The notes below the pieces were generated by a model. It saw nothing but the letters and a program-made list of their open reading frames with translations, ran no database searches and was not told the DNA's origin. 64,000 nucleotides of DNA from Bactericera cockerelli (taxonomy: Eukaryota; Arthropoda; Insecta; Hemiptera; Triozidae): the NCBI GenBank assembly GCA_024516035.1, contig CM044959.1:33170118-33234117 (forward strand). Direction: 5' to 3'. Shown here in pieces: positions 1 through 12,251 of this stretch. The translations under genes and the position numbers were made by a program. Position 1 is the first letter of the stretch. Every line of letters starts with the position of its first letter.

Positions 1-1363
1 CTCTAGTCCCTGATGCGATTACACCTGAGTCCATTTTTTCTAAATAATTATCTGTCCCCAAACAGTCTACCCTGTCCTTTTATCTTCCATTGCAAGAGGT
101 ATGACCTCAGCAGATGAAAGACATAATTATAATAACATCAATCATTAGCGTAGTGGCTGCTTTGTGTCCCTTCAGTCATGCAAGATGACCTGTAGTGTCC
201 AAGGTGCTATTGAAGGATCGCCACAGTTCGTGATGACACGACACGTATGCTACTTAACGGTACCAAACTATTCCTCGTGAGGGGACAAAGGACTTGAGGT
301 CACCTGTATTACTTCCGGATGTGTGGAGATGAGGAGATTTGGAGACAAGCAGTCTAGCACTAGAGGCACTCCCTAAAACAAACAACATGTGAAGAAGAAA
401 TGAAGATCTCTGAAGACCTTTTTGGTAGATGATAGAGAAAAGATTACGATGTCTTGTAGAATGGTGCGGTTGTTAATCTGCCTTTTCTTTCTGGATAATG
501 TTGTTTTTGGGATTTTGGGTTCATAATTATATTTGATAATTTTTTGACATTTTCGGCCACACACATATAACAGTATTCAAAATAATTGATACGTGTTTTC
601 CTAACTGGTGTGGTTTGGTTCATGTTGTAACTACGTATGCTCTATCGTATGTTTTGTATGGTCAGATTGTTAAGAAAATCGAACGAGCTTCCTGTACACA
701 CCAAATTCAAAATTATGGTGTCCAGCATATTATGACTACGTTCGGCATAATGGTAGCTCTCCTCCAAATTTCAATATAATTCATTGTCGGGGGTGGGTTC
801 GATACCTGCGCGAGACTAAAATCTTGAATAGAATAGTTATTCTTCATGGACCCATGGTGAGTCATCTAGCGAAAAGTGCAGCATCCTGTAAAAAATCTTT
901 ACACTTGCATATTTTTATGAAACGAGGTTTACAACTCAATCTATTTTGAGGTGTTCAAAAGTTTGTCAGTCTGAAAATGGATTCGAACATCCAATCTTTT
1001 TCTTGTTCAACGCCTTCGTCCATCCAAATTCGAAAATTTAAATAATATTTGCCTAAACCTAAAGAGTAAGGCGTTGAATTGAAAAGTGTTCTGGTATCAA
1101 GCCTGTTATTCATGCTAGGCTAAGTCCAGTAGAATTACAAAGGCCTTGTTTTCTAGCCTCCGGGGATATAGGACAAAATTTTGGTCAGAAAATAATAACT
1201 CACAATATGTAGAGAATATCTCGAGATAAGGGATGGACACTTATGGCCATGATACCAAATGATGGACAGATGATATGAGAAATCAATGGAGAAATTATAA
1301 CAGCTACATAATTAATTACATATTGATAAACCAAATAATTATGTATGTTTGATATGGCAAGGT

Positions 1364-1403
<40 letters not shown>

Positions 1404-2294
1404 TGAGAAGCCTATAGTTTTTTCATGTAAGTACAATGTAACACAGTTTTACTAAAGTTTTCTGGATTAAGTGTGCGCGAGGGTTCAGTAGGACCATAAC
1501 TAATTTCACCCTAATTGAAAAACGTCACAGGAAAGAAATATAGTTTTCAAATTTGATTGTTCATCTTTTTCATAGGTCCTATATTTAGAACCTATCTCCT
1601 AAATATTTTAAGCTTTCAAGTTTTGGGGCTTTGAGTTTGCCAGTGCTGTGTAGGGCAAGAGCACCCCTGCACTTCACAGCGATATGAAGCGCAGAAAAAC
1701 AATTTATGTGCTAATTGTGGCGAGCCTGCAGCGATTCATATGCTGGCATTCCCATGTTCAAATTATTATGAAAGTAGAAAAGTATGAAAACCGCTTTTTC
1801 CAGGGAGCTGTTTCAATCAGAGAAGCGTTTTGGGGAAAATTGTTCCAACGTATAAAAAAGCTTACGGATTGCAATAGAGTGTTTCAAAACGCTTTAAATT
1901 TAAACAGAATATCATCTTCCCTTTGCCACTGCATGATTTCCCGATGTACGGATGATAGGATTGATAGGCAGTTTTTATAGTGAGAGGGAGTGTGGGCATC
2001 AGTTAAGGCAATAGGGCAGGAAGAAATCCGTCTAAATAAGAAAATATAAGACGTTGAGTCTTTTTAGAAGTATCTTTGTGAACAAACTGCATGTGAAAGT
2101 AACATACAAAAACATAATTATGGATATTACTTTAATTTCTCTTAGGTATAATCCACGTTTGTTTTCCGATGAGCACTAAATGTATTGTACACAAGTTTCG
2201 AACATGGAAAGTTCAGGTAATAAGCTTACTGTGAATTTTTAAAACAACAAACATTGGTTGGCTTTTGGACAAGGAAGCCATAGATTTTTAGACA
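1..2294. other. Gene-free AT-rich stretch
   Basis: I see no convincing coding region, RNA gene or recognisable transposon here. The only marked feature is a poly-T run at about 1364-1402. The short open frames, including one of 98 codons at 1684-1980, have no recognisable domain and unremarkable composition. Confidence 0.5.
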
Positions 2295-2515
2295 TTTTTT
2301 TTTTTTAATGGAGGGAAAAATTTGCGTGATCAAACACAGGCGTGGTTTGAGAATTTAGGAGCCTGTGAAAGGGTTTTCTACCCTCTAAAAAAACCCCCAG
2401 AAGATCGTTTGTTTCAATTTTGCCCCGGAACCGATTTCTCATTACTTCGGGGGGATTTGTAAACATTATGTTCATAATATCCCACACCGGGACATGAACC
2501 CATAATCTCCAGATA
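2295..2515 (-). mobile_element. tRNA-derived SINE, family F (copy 1, diverged)
   Basis: On the minus strand a degenerate B-box-like word is followed by a tail around 2405-2455 (reading CCGAAGTAATGAGAAATCGG) that is also present in the copy at 45945-46112. Two dispersed copies with a tRNA-like head and a shared tail indicate a SINE. The head here is badly eroded. Confidence 0.45.
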
Positions 2516-3306
2516 ATGCGCCAATTCTATTGAAAAGAGGAAAGAAAAATACTGTGCACAAATTGTATGAGATGCATAATATTTTATGGTTACTTTAATC
2601 TTTTCTCCAATATAAAGTGAAGATGGTGTTAAATCGAAACAGTTTGAAATAATTTGTTTATCATTCAGGATTAAAACATTCTCGTTTACATTTGAAATGA
2701 GTTTTTAATTGTTTCAAACGTTGAAACAAAGTCATATTCTGTGAATTTTATTTTTTCTCGGAAAAAATAATTATAAAAAAACACAAATTTTGAAATTTCA
2801 CTTGAAATAATTGAGTTCAGAAAACATCTGGGTAAAACAAGCCTTTGATGAAAAATGAAAACAACTAAGACATACATAACTTGATAGTTGGTACCTAAGT
2901 ATATTTTTTATCTTTTAAATTAAGCTGGTTAATCTAACAACGCTTTCTCATTTATTTTAAACCATGGTTGGATTTTTTATGTTCCCAGATTCATAATTTT
3001 GTACTTTATTCAACAATTTATATCAATCTTTATTTACAATTTTTTATATACAGGTGCAGTCAAAATAATTAATAAATATAAACAAAGTTTGATCAAGGGT
3101 GGTGATAATGCCTTTGGCATTCTCTTCCGATACTTTGGTTTTTGATGAAGACTTGTTATTATAAACTGGAAGATTTGTTGGTCTACAGGTAAATAATGTT
3201 TTGTCATATAGTTAATCTACACATTTGTCTTATTTATTTTACGTACAAAGACAGTATTGTGTATAGTTTTGTCTCAAAATCTGAACTTCCGACGTACCTA
3301 CTAACC

Positions 3307-3308
<2 letters not shown>
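2516..3308. other. Gene-free AT-rich stretch
   Basis: Very AT-rich sequence with no open frame of note and no repeat that I could match elsewhere in the window. Confidence 0.5.
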
Positions 3309-3340
<32 letters not shown>

Positions 3341-3587
3341 TGGGGTTTAACGTCGCTTTCAACTGCCATGGTCATATCACGACGGGGGTTTTACCCTCCA
3401 TTCGCAGGAAACTCACAAACCTGCTACTCACATTGACCTCACCCAGCCTGAGTGGGGCCGGGAAAAGCCAGCGTCACGAGAATTAGAATTTGAATGGTCG
3501 CCCATCCAAGTCTTAACCTCGCTGGATGTCGCTTAACTTCGGTGTTCTGAAGGGAACCGGTGTATTCAACATGCCATCGACGCTGGC
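3309..3587 (-). mobile_element. 5S-rRNA-derived SINE, full-length
   Basis: Read on the minus strand it begins GCCAGCGTCGATGGC, continues through an A-box-like AAGTTAAGCGACATC and ends the head with CTTGGATGGGCGACC. This is the layout of 5S rRNA with its internal promoter (A box, intermediate element, C box). A body follows with CAGGCTGGGTGAGGTCAATG and a GACGTTAAACC end, then poly(A), seen here as poly-T at 3309-3337. The word ACCTATTTTTT occurs on both sides and is a plausible target-site duplication. It matches the copies at 7479-7745 and 8238-8506 very closely, which implies recent activity. Confidence 0.85.
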
Positions 3588-4035
3588 ACCTATTTTTTGT
3601 AAGGTACCAAAATTTGACAATTTCACATGGGTCTGATGCTCAGATCACACCAGATCCAAAATTTCTCACTTCTCGTTAGAGAAAACAAAAGCAGAGCAAT
3701 AAAACTCACTTTCTATTGTAGTGAGAATTGAGTCGTAAACTCAGATGGTTCAAAATTGTTTATTTACATTTTGTAGGTTGTAAAAATATCTAATTAACAC
3801 AAAGAAGTACGCATAGATTGCTTAGGCCACACAGATACAAAGGGATTTCAAGTTTTTATCTCTCTTCACTGTCCAAGGATTGGTTTTCTTTTTGAACCAG
3901 TGGACTTTTTGCCATCGGGTCCCAGGAATTGTTTGATCTACAGCCAACAAGTAAAGCAAGTTTGATTTCCACCCAATGCAAATATTTGATGTCAATGAAC
4001 GGGCGTTGAACATAAAACAAGTACAAGTAAAATTT
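3588..4035. other. Gene-free stretch
   Basis: Nothing recognisable between two SINEs. Confidence 0.5.
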
Positions 4036-4320
4036 AGGGCATGATTACCTCAGTGGTAAGATACTCGCTTGCCAAGCAGAAGGTCCCGGGTTCAGTCCCC
4101 AGAGCCGACAGATAAAAATATAATTAAAATTTGGTTACAGTTGTTTGTGAGAGATACCTTCCGGTGCGCTCGTGTTGGCTCAGCACCTAAATGGAAAGTA
4201 TTATATCACTTTCACATCTCGCCCATCAAAGGGAAGGCATACTACGGGATGGGCAAGCTACAACAGACCGCAAGCGTCTACATTAGCTGCTGTTTCATGG
4301 CTATGAAATAAAAAAGGCGA
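4036..4320 (+). mobile_element. tRNA-Gly-like SINE (family B, copy 1)
   Basis: The head (4041-4109) resembles tRNA-Gly: GATTACCTCAGTGGTAAGA in the D-arm/A-box position and CCGGGTTCAGTCCCC as B box. The body carries GAGAGATACC, CTCGTGTTGGCTCAGCACC, TCGCCCATCAAAGGGAAGGC and GGGATGGGCAAGC, and ends near GCTGCTGTTTCATGGCTATG. The same order of blocks is found on the minus strand at 12003-12251 and 61025-61250. The acceptor stem does not pair well, so this is a SINE and not a tRNA gene. Confidence 0.75.
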
Positions 4321-6180
4321 TGAAACACTCATCTTTAACACATTGCGTGCCAAGCCTTATTTGTGAATGTTTCCCCAGGGACTAGCCGAACTTTGGTATA
4401 CAGGACATTATTACAATCGTAAAAATGCAATTTCATTTGACCAATACTACGAGTACCTTAGGTAGGTGGTAAGTACTAATATCATCATCATAGGGTGGCG
4501 TCATCGTGAACGATGGTAGCCAGACAGAGGAGGAATGACTCACCACTTCTACCACTGTCTTTACAAGGAGGCTGATAATTGACAAGGGTCCCCAGAACCA
4601 AGCCAATACTGGTCTACTCCCTGTTTATAGTCCCCCAGCTAGACTGCTGGTCTACTCCCTGTTTAGTACTAATAACCTACAAGAAATTAAATTCTATACC
4701 AAGTTTCTCCTGCGGTTCTATTCCTTGCGTTTATGTCAATCATTCACGCGTCTGATGCGTTCGTTAGCGCGGTTCTGTGTTATTTATACCTATCGCATAT
4801 TAACATTTTGTAAACCTATTTTCCTTTCGCTGTATTCTGAAGCTCGCCCCACGCTGTCAAAACCTGAAACGTTTCAAAAGCCCCATTCCGCCTCATTCTC
4901 GCAAGCCTACTTTTAATACATCTATCTACCTACTCGCATTGAAGTTTCAAGTTGCTTTCAAAATGGCCGCCGCCGTTTGATATCAACATGTGAACGTGTG
5001 TTGTGTAAACTCACCTTAGTAACACACAATAATGATATTAATGTAACATCAGTTCATGAATATACTAACTTACGTGGTTGATTTTTGTTGACGTTGAATT
5101 ATGGCAGCTTTGATACGTACCTAATTGGATAAGTAATCAAACTTCTATTAGGATTTGGTTAGTTTGGCGTCTCCACTATATGACTCGTATGAAGAGCTGT
5201 AGTTTCTTTGATAATGATGTGCTAGATATGTATGTATTGATTTCAATTTTTTGGATTGAATGAGAAGTTGCCTTTCAGTTATTTCATATTTACAAATGGT
5301 ACGATTGATTGTAACTTTACTTGTATGTACTGCATGTTCTGATTTCTTGTTACACATCACCTTTAATGTCTTCAAAATTAGATAGAGGTAGTTTCATCTT
5401 GGCTAACATTTTATATGTTGTGAAACCCACTGCTCTATTTATTCTTTTGTATATTTGTAAGTGACTAGTAGGGGGGGCTCCTTTGAACAGGGATTTCTTA
5501 AGCCCCTCCCTGCTTGTAAGAGTATTAGTATCCATGTACTTATACAACTATACATACCTATAATTAATTATTTGTGTGTTTTATTATTGTTTAATCATCC
5601 AACGCAACCTGGGGATTCATGTATGTAGACTTTCCTTTGTTCGATAAGGCTATCAAGATACAATTTACTAGTATGATCTCCATTAAAAGTGCTACTGTCT
5701 TATAGATTTGCCAAATAATAATGTCATGTATAATCATGTCAAGCTACTGAGACGGACTCAAAAAAGAGATCTGTGCTGTTTGAGATCCTACTGCATATTA
5801 TATAAAGAAAAATTAAACCGAACAATATTTATCTTTTGTATGTGTAAACACGTCTATGTAGTCCTCCGGCTTTATGTATATGACAAATAAAGAGAAAAAT
5901 AATAGTAAAATGTATAACTGAAACTTGTAGATGTAAATGTAGGTTAGGAAAAAGAGACGGTTGCGGTTAATCTACCAAATGTTGATGGGGAATTTTTTTC
6001 TCAAGGCTCAGTAGTTATACCTATCGCTTTGAAAAGTATCAGTATCACAAAGTTTAGTGTGTGTCTTCTTAATCAAGTAATTAATCGAGTGTTTATTAAT
6101 TTTTAATTAAATGAAAATTTTAAAGGCGCTTTGACGAGCCTCAAATGCTTATAAAAAATATCAAACGTTTCTTTTGTATG
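4321..6180. other. Gene-free stretch with one piggyBac-like end
   Basis: At 4336-4352 TTAACACATTGCGTGCC resembles the terminus of the TTAA-flanked element at 45500-45789, but no opposite end is visible nearby. At 4481-4519 a word of about 39 bp (TAGGGTGGCGTCATCGTGAA at its core) recurs at 13070-13112. No coding sequence recognised. Confidence 0.45.
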
Positions 6181-6257
6181 ATTCCATGTAATATAGGTAA
6201 CTGCCTACATAGTACTACCTGTAATGTAGGTAGTACCTACATTACATTACATGGAAT
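6181..6257. repeat. 77-bp imperfect hairpin
   Basis: ATTCCATGTAAT at the left end is exactly complementary to ATTACATGGAAT at the right end, and the interior adds further pairing (CTACAT, TACTACCT against AGGTAGTA, ATGTAG). It could be a small MITE remnant or a transcribed hairpin. The sequence alone does not decide. Confidence 0.6.
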
Positions 6258-6689
6258 AAATACTATAGGTTCAATTTTTGTTAAAGTAAATTTTTGTAGG
6301 AAACTGTCACAAGCAAGATTAAGTATTTCAATAACTTTTATTGTCATCTTGAAATATTACTGAGTTCACATCAGAGCTACGAACAGTGCAAACCAAACAC
6401 CAGACGAATATATCAGCGCTTAGATATAATATAGGTATTCTGTACTAGTGTACCTAAAATGTGTAAGATCCACTGTATGACCTCATTATGATGATAGCGG
6501 ATATCCCGCCGAATCGGAAGGAGAAGAAAAAAAAACCGCGTGCATAAATCAGTCAGCACTTCGGCGGATCAAACAAGAAGTGGAGATTCAAAACAAACTG
6601 GCATACGAGTGAGCAATGAGCACATTTCCCTCCGTCAGGGACTGTTCAAGAAATATTTAAGAAGGTTCAAAAATAAAATACACTGCCAA

Positions 6690-7408
6690 TTATGGACACA
6701 ATACTTCCTCGTGATTGTTTCACATTGTGTACACGTGCGTTTTTTGAGTTTTTATACTAAATTACTTGTATCTCCGAAACGGCTGAACCGATTTTCTTCA
6801 AATTTATTTTATATGATAGAAAACCGTTTTTTCTACATTCTAGATTCTACAAAAAATTCTGTATCGGCAAGTCGTGGTTCTTATTTTTTGACTTTATTGT
6901 CCAAAATTTCGGATTTTCTTAAATATCAGAGTCAAATTATAATTAATTAAAAAGAAAATATAAAAAGCCTGTGTAAAACAATAATATGCATATACATATA
7001 CATACAAAATTTCATCAAAATCGGGTGTACCGTTATCGAGATATAAGCATTTAAGTAAAAAGTTAGTGGTCAGGCGCATGGTCTCTTTCACCCAGAGCCG
7101 CTAGTACGAATTCGATGAATTTAAAATGGAACCATCTACAGAATGTCTCCTAGATGTGTGCAAAATTTCATCAAAATCGGTCGAGTAGTTTCCGAGATTT
7201 GCGCGTTACAAGGAATCGTTTTAACAGACAGACAGACCGACAGACCGACAGACCGACAGACAGACACAAAACCAAATTTGCTCAGGAGGTTATGAAACGT
7301 CCAGAAATATGAAAAAATTTGAAATCGGAGCAAAAAAATATTTTTTTTTACAAAAACGAACACAATACTTCCGATTTCTAATATTAGAAATTTCTCGGAA
7401 GTAATAAA
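6690..7408 (-). mobile_element. MITE-like element, family Y (copy 1)
   Basis: Nearly identical over its length to 58104-58806. The right end is a perfect terminal hairpin (TACTTCCGA ... TCGGAAGTA around a TTCTAATATTAGAA core); the left end carries TACTTCCTCG. Oriented from the hairpin it shows ATTGTGTTCG, a block ATTTCTGGACGTTTCATA, a (GTCT/GTCG)n microsatellite at 7228-7265 and then CGACCGATTTTGATGAAATT. There is no coding capacity. The same order of blocks occurs in family X. Confidence 0.7.
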
Positions 7409-7478
7409 AACCGATGGAGAAAATACCAATATGTTTACTAACATTATAATAATTATAATAACACTGTTTTTACTAACA

Positions 7479-7745
7479 TTTTTTTTTTTTTTTTTAAGTG
7501 GGGTTTAACGTCGCTTTCAACTGCCATGGTCATATCACGACGGGGGTTTTACCCTCCATTCGCAGGAAACTCACAAACCTGCTACTCACATTGACCTCAC
7601 CCAGCCTGAGTGTGGCCGGGAAAAGCCAGCGTCACGAGAATTAGAATTTGAATGGTCACCCATCCAAGTCTTAACCTCGCTGGATGTCGCTTAATTTCGG
7701 TGTTCTGAAGGGAACCGGTGTATTCAACATGCCATCGACGCTGGC
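7479..7745 (-). mobile_element. 5S-rRNA-derived SINE, full-length
   Basis: Very similar to the 3309-3587 copy: poly-T (poly-A tail) at 7479-7495, body, then the 5S-like head ending with the complement of GCCAGCGTCGATGGC at 7745. It lies beside Y-type sequence (7746-7883), with similar but imperfect flanks CTAACATTTTT and CTAACTTTTTA. Confidence 0.85.
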
Positions 7746-7883
7746 TGTCTAACTTTTTACTTATACGCTTGTATCTAGTGAACGGTACATCCGATTTTGA
7801 TGAAATTTTGCATGTATATGCGTATTAGCGTTTTACATAATGTATTTATTTGTAATTTCAATTTTAATTAAGTTTCTGTGGAA
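7746..7883 (+). mobile_element. Fragment of a family Y element
   Basis: Resembles the complement of the interior of family Y: TAACTTTTTACTTA followed by CGGTACATCCGATTTTGATG and AAATTTTGCATGTATATG. It has no ends and is flanked by a SINE and a Helitron. Confidence 0.5.
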
Positions 7884-8132
7884 TCTCTATATTCTCTATA
7901 TATTAAACAGAAAAAAGGACTACCTATGTTTGTTTGTTTGTCCGGAGTTGTTTAGCCAAAACGGTAAGAGATAGCGAAAAATGTCTCAGAATTGACCCCC
8001 CCCCCCCAAACTATTATCGCTTTGTCCAGAAAAATTATAAAAAGTTCAAAAAGGCATTGCTGTCCAGCAGTACGGCCATGCCTTAGTAAATTTGAAATTT
8101 AGTCCCGTTGCAAAGCACGGGCAAACGGCTAG
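7884..8132 (+). mobile_element. Short non-autonomous Helitron-like element
   Basis: It begins TCTCTATA preceded by A and ends with a small hairpin (CCCGT ... ACGGG), a short spacer and CTAG followed by T, as Helitrons do (5' TC, 3' hairpin plus CTRR, insertion between A and T). The GTTTGTTTGTTTGTCCGG stretch after the 5' end is common in insect Helitrons. No replicase is encoded. A C-run lies at about 7998-8009. Confidence 0.6.
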
Positions 8133-8237
8133 TCTAGAATATAGAAACAAACGGTATGTATAATATAAACAAATATGAAGAGAATCGATTCAGAACTCTT
8201 GTAAATACAAGTGATTCGGTAAGAAAAATCTCTGATT

Positions 8238-8506
8238 AGCCAGCGTCGATGGCATGTTGAATACACCGGTTCCCTTCAGAACACCGAAGTTAAGCGACAT
8301 CCAGCGAGGTTAAGACTTGGATGGGTGACCATTCAAATTCTAATTCTCGTGACGCTGGCTTTTCCCGGCCCCACTCAGGCTGGGTGAGGTCAATGTGAGT
8401 AGCAGGTTTGTGAGTTTCCTGCGAATGGAGGGTAAAACCCCCGTCGTGATATGACCATGGTAGTTGAAAGCGACGTTAAACCCCACTTAAAAAAAAAAAA
8501 AAAAAA
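8238..8506 (+). mobile_element. 5S-rRNA-derived SINE with clear target duplication
   Basis: Complete plus-strand copy: 5S-like head (GCCAGCGTCGATGGC, AAGTTAAGCGACATC, CTTGGATGGGTGACC), body with CAGGCTGGGTGAGGTCAATG, GACGTTAAACCCC and a poly(A) tail. The insertion is bounded by the direct repeat AAAAATCTCTGATT (8224-8237 and about 8502-8515). This is the best reference copy in the window for defining the family ends. Confidence 0.9.
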
Positions 8507-8515
8507 TCTCTGATT

Positions 8516-11500
8516 CTAGCGATAGTAAAAGTTGAAAATTTACATTACCAAGTATTGTATCCAAATTTGTCAGTGTTTTTTTTTTATTGAATTTAAGAGA
8601 AATTGCACATTCTGTTATTTCATTCAACACTTCTAACAGGACACTCTAAATACATTAAACCTCACCCCGCTGAAGCTGGCCCGGTGTTCTTGCTTTGTAA
8701 GAGCCTGATGCGTTGAGTGTTTGTGAGATTTTAGAATAAAAAAGTGATAATTATGTGATAATAAATTAATTTAATTCATAGGTTACAAATTGGGCAAATG
8801 CACCAGTCGAACATTAGAAGGATCCTTCGAAAAACTACCTATCCGTGTTCTACTTTTGGACCTTCCAAAAAGATGTTTTTAGTAAGATTCGCTCCAACAC
8901 TTTGGGTGAGAGCATGACAATCATCATGACACTAAGTTTTTTCTTCATCCAGCCTGGGTTCGCCGGGATCAAAATTTATTATTTCGATTACTTGAGAGTT
9001 GAGATGTTTCAACTTCTGCTATTGCTAAAATATTACCTACTAGTTTCATTTGTGAGATACTTTAACTAAATTTGATAGTTTGATACCAGTATTTATTTAA
9101 ATTTCTCAAGTTCCAATATTATCTTGTAATTAATATAGAAGACAATTAGACGGACCAGTGATAGATTGAAGATTAGAAACTTACTTTGTTTCTTCTGGTG
9201 GAAATTGAAGACGTGAGGTAGAGGATCATAGACATGTCACCAGTGGTGTTGAGACGGAATCCCAGTGGAGCAGCTATATTGCACTGCACCTTATTGTAGC
9301 ATGCTGCAGAAGTTCGAGGCAACATTTGTTGTATACTTGGTGAATTTTCTTTCAGTGGGGAAAATCATCTTTAGCCAAATATTCTAGGATAATAATCTAT
9401 AATGCTTAATAAACCTATCTACGAGATTTTATCTTCTAAATGTGACTTTAACAGATTCAGTTTACCAAATCTACAATTTTATTACTAGTCCATTTTTTTC
9501 TCAATTTTTCGAATGGTCTTTATGATGTAATGAGGGATAGTAAACTAATTTTTGTTTTGTTTTCAAACATCAAAGTGTTGCGAGTAGATCAAAGGAAATC
9601 GGGTACAATTTGAGGAGAGGGTGGAAAAAATATGTCCGGAAATAATTTATTCTTAATGCAAACTGCCCTAGTCCTCATAGCATTGACTCATAGGCAATCA
9701 TAGATGGCTATTTTGAAAAGTTTATTGACTTTATGTGTACGTATAGATTACTTTACTTTCAGATTAACTACTTAAATATAATAAAACCGACATGAATGTA
9801 ATTCTTGTTTTATAAAACCCAAGGTGGAAATATTAAAAAAAATTAAACTTAAGTTTGGAAGAAGACTGAATTTTTATAACCACAAAAAACACAAAATATC
9901 TGTAACATCTATTAATATTCAAGTCTAAGGCCATATTTGAAATTTAAATTGAAGAGGTGGTAATTTGGTTATATTATGATTTTTTTTAATTTGTCACATC
10001 CGGTTTTATACACACAACACAATATCTCGAACACAATATCTCGCCAAATAAAGAGGTGTCAAATTGAGTCATAAAATGTAAATTCATTGTCTTTGTGTTA
10101 ATAAATAATTTTCATCTGTTGATATTTAATCAAACATGTGAAGAAGTAAATATTTTTTCGGTTGCACAGCCAACATATTATCTCATTTTCATTGAGAAAT
10201 CTGAGATTTTGACACCTTAATGTGATGTAAACAATACTATTTGTATTATGATTTCCAACCTGTGAAATTACCATTTCACAACAAACTCAACATTACAGCT
10301 GTACGAAATGAAATTATTACGACCTAGTTTTCACCTTATTTTCATCAAATCTTTGAGATTTAATTTACGACTTCCATAGCGAGGTGGATGTGAGGTGTTT
10401 CTGAAAGCATAAATAACTCAGGTTCCTGCCCATGTCCGGTGTGAAGTATCCCCAGTCACAACATCTCGAACTGTCTGGTATGGTACACGGGTCACTGACT
10501 GCATCCAGATGCTATTACTTGGAAGTTTAATGTTCAACTTCAATTTTTTTCTCACCGAATCACTGGAGAAATCGCTGGCTTCCGCAATTTCTTTTTTAGT
10601 GGATGTGACAAAATTCCCAAATAATAAATAATAATTCTCCATTATAACGACATAATATCTAGTCAAACAATACGTCCTTGTCCTGTTTTCAAGAGACGAT
10701 TAAATGTCATATATTTGTTGCTTCGAAAACATTTTCTCGAAAAAAATTTATGTTAAATAACGTCGAGAGTGCTGCTTGATCAAATAGTTGATCATTAGGA
10801 CTACCAGAGAACTCCGGGCAAATAGTCTGCTGGATATTTTAATAGACATCATTCATCTTTTTTTTTTAATTTGGGTTTAATGTCGCTTTCAACTGCATTT
10901 CAATATGTTTGTGTAGGATAATTCAGCAGGGACCGCACTCTGCACTGAGTGAGATTGGTAATAAAGTGCGAATTCACCAGTAATTTTCTAATTTTAAACA
11001 TCGATGAGCATACAACAATATGAAATTCTTACACATTACATTGTGCGGACACATGTACATTTTAGTCTTCTAGACTTCTGAGTGCAAGAAGTTAAGAGAA
11101 ACTCGAAAGTGCAAACTTTTATCTCAAAGTTCTTTCTTTTCTCTTCCCCATTTTTGACTCTTTCCCTCTTCCTTTAAATCCCTCCCATTTATCGTTCTCA
11201 TTTTCCCCTCTTTTCCCTATTTCTTTCTCATTGGATTTCTCTATCTCCCTTTCTGTTTATCTCCCGGCATTCTCTCCTGCATTCACTCATCAATTCACCT
11301 TATAACTTCTCCCCTAACTTGAAATTCAAGGGACAAGTTCCCTTCTTCCCTTCCGTCACACCACAACAGGATACTAGCATAGAAAATTCTCATATGCCTG
11401 ATGTCTCAATCGCGCTTGCGCAACTTTTGCTTCCCAAACGCCCCGCCTTGACCCCCCCCTTCACTCACAACCCCCTCCCCAACACAAAACAAATATTAAT

Positions 11501-11848
11501 TAACACCCCCCCCCTACATGGTCCTCACCACTTTATGCCAAAAAGTTTTCGAAAGCACTTACACTTATCTCTTTAGTTCCATCTTATCCCACCCCATCCT
11601 TTATTTCGAGGAAAGAGTTTTGGCAAAGGGGCTTTATTTTTTGAAAATGAAAAAGTTTTTCTCTTATTTGTTTGACTTTCTAACTATACAGTTAGAAAGT
11701 CTTTTGAATGTTGCCGTTAGTGATGTCGCTGGATCTTACCGGTGGGTAATCACTGGCCAGCTAAAAAGTACTAGCTTCTTCTTCTTTGTCTTTAGTTGGT
11801 TGGCTCATAGTTCTGATAACTGCACAGTCAGAACTTTAAAAAAATAAC
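8516..11848. other. Gene-free stretch with a SINE tail fragment
   Basis: At about 10857-10900 a poly-T followed by GGGTTTAATGTCGCTTTCAA is the tail of a 5S-type SINE on the minus strand. A pyrimidine-rich, C-rich section lies at 11140-11520. The open frames at 8845-9069, 10418-10666, 11319-11576 and 11518-11847 have no recognisable domain, and the last two run through low-complexity sequence. Confidence 0.45.
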
Positions 11849-11985
11849 CAACGTCGATGGCACGTTGGACATAATTATTAATTTGTTCTCGTTCTATCAC
11901 TGAAGTTAAGCAACGTCCGGCGAGGATGGGTGAGTTCAAATTCAAACCCTTGTGATGCTGGTTATTCCCGGCATACTCAGGCTGG
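11849..11985 (+). mobile_element. 5S-rRNA-derived SINE, truncated
   Basis: The head starts CCAACGTCGATGGCACGTTG and continues to CTGAAGTTAAGCAACGTCC. The body stops after CAGGCTGGC at 11985, where family B SINE sequence (minus strand) soon begins. CCAACG at the start is closer to canonical 5S rRNA than the CCAGCG of the young copies. Confidence 0.7.
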
Positions 11986-12002
11986 CACCCTCGGGTGTGC
12001 TA

Positions 12003-12251
12003 GCTTTCGACTGTAGACGCTGTGGTCTGTGTTGTGCTTGCCCATCCCGTAGCATGCGTTCCTTCTGATGGGCGAGAAGTGGCACAATACTTCCCAACTG
12101 CCCATCGAAGTGCTGGGTCAACATGAGCGGTGTCCCTTGCAAACAACTGTAAACATTATGAATTATTCAAAAAAATGTCTACTCTGGAATTTGAACCCGG
12201 GATTTTCCGTATGGTAAGCGAGGATCCTACCACTGAGCTAATCATGCTCTT
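12003..12251 (-). mobile_element. tRNA-Gly-like SINE (family B, copy 2)
   Basis: On the minus strand the head reads CATGATTAGCTCAGTGGTAG and then CCCGGGTTCAAATTCCAGAG. The body has CATGTTGACCCAGCACTTCG, TCTCGCCCATCAGAAGGAAC and GGGATGGGCAAGC, in the same order as 4036-4320. The GCTCAGTGGTAG A-box is nearly intact. Confidence 0.75.

Noticed and set aside
4041..4109. tRNA-Gly gene
   Set aside because: The acceptor stem does not pair and two other copies share the same non-tRNA body.
8238..8340. A functional 5S rRNA gene
   Set aside because: The head departs from 5S rRNA after about 100 bases, lacks the closing 3' stem and is joined to a SINE body with poly(A).
11319..11847. Two overlapping plus-strand frames
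   Set aside because: They run through C-rich low-complexity DNA and lack any domain.
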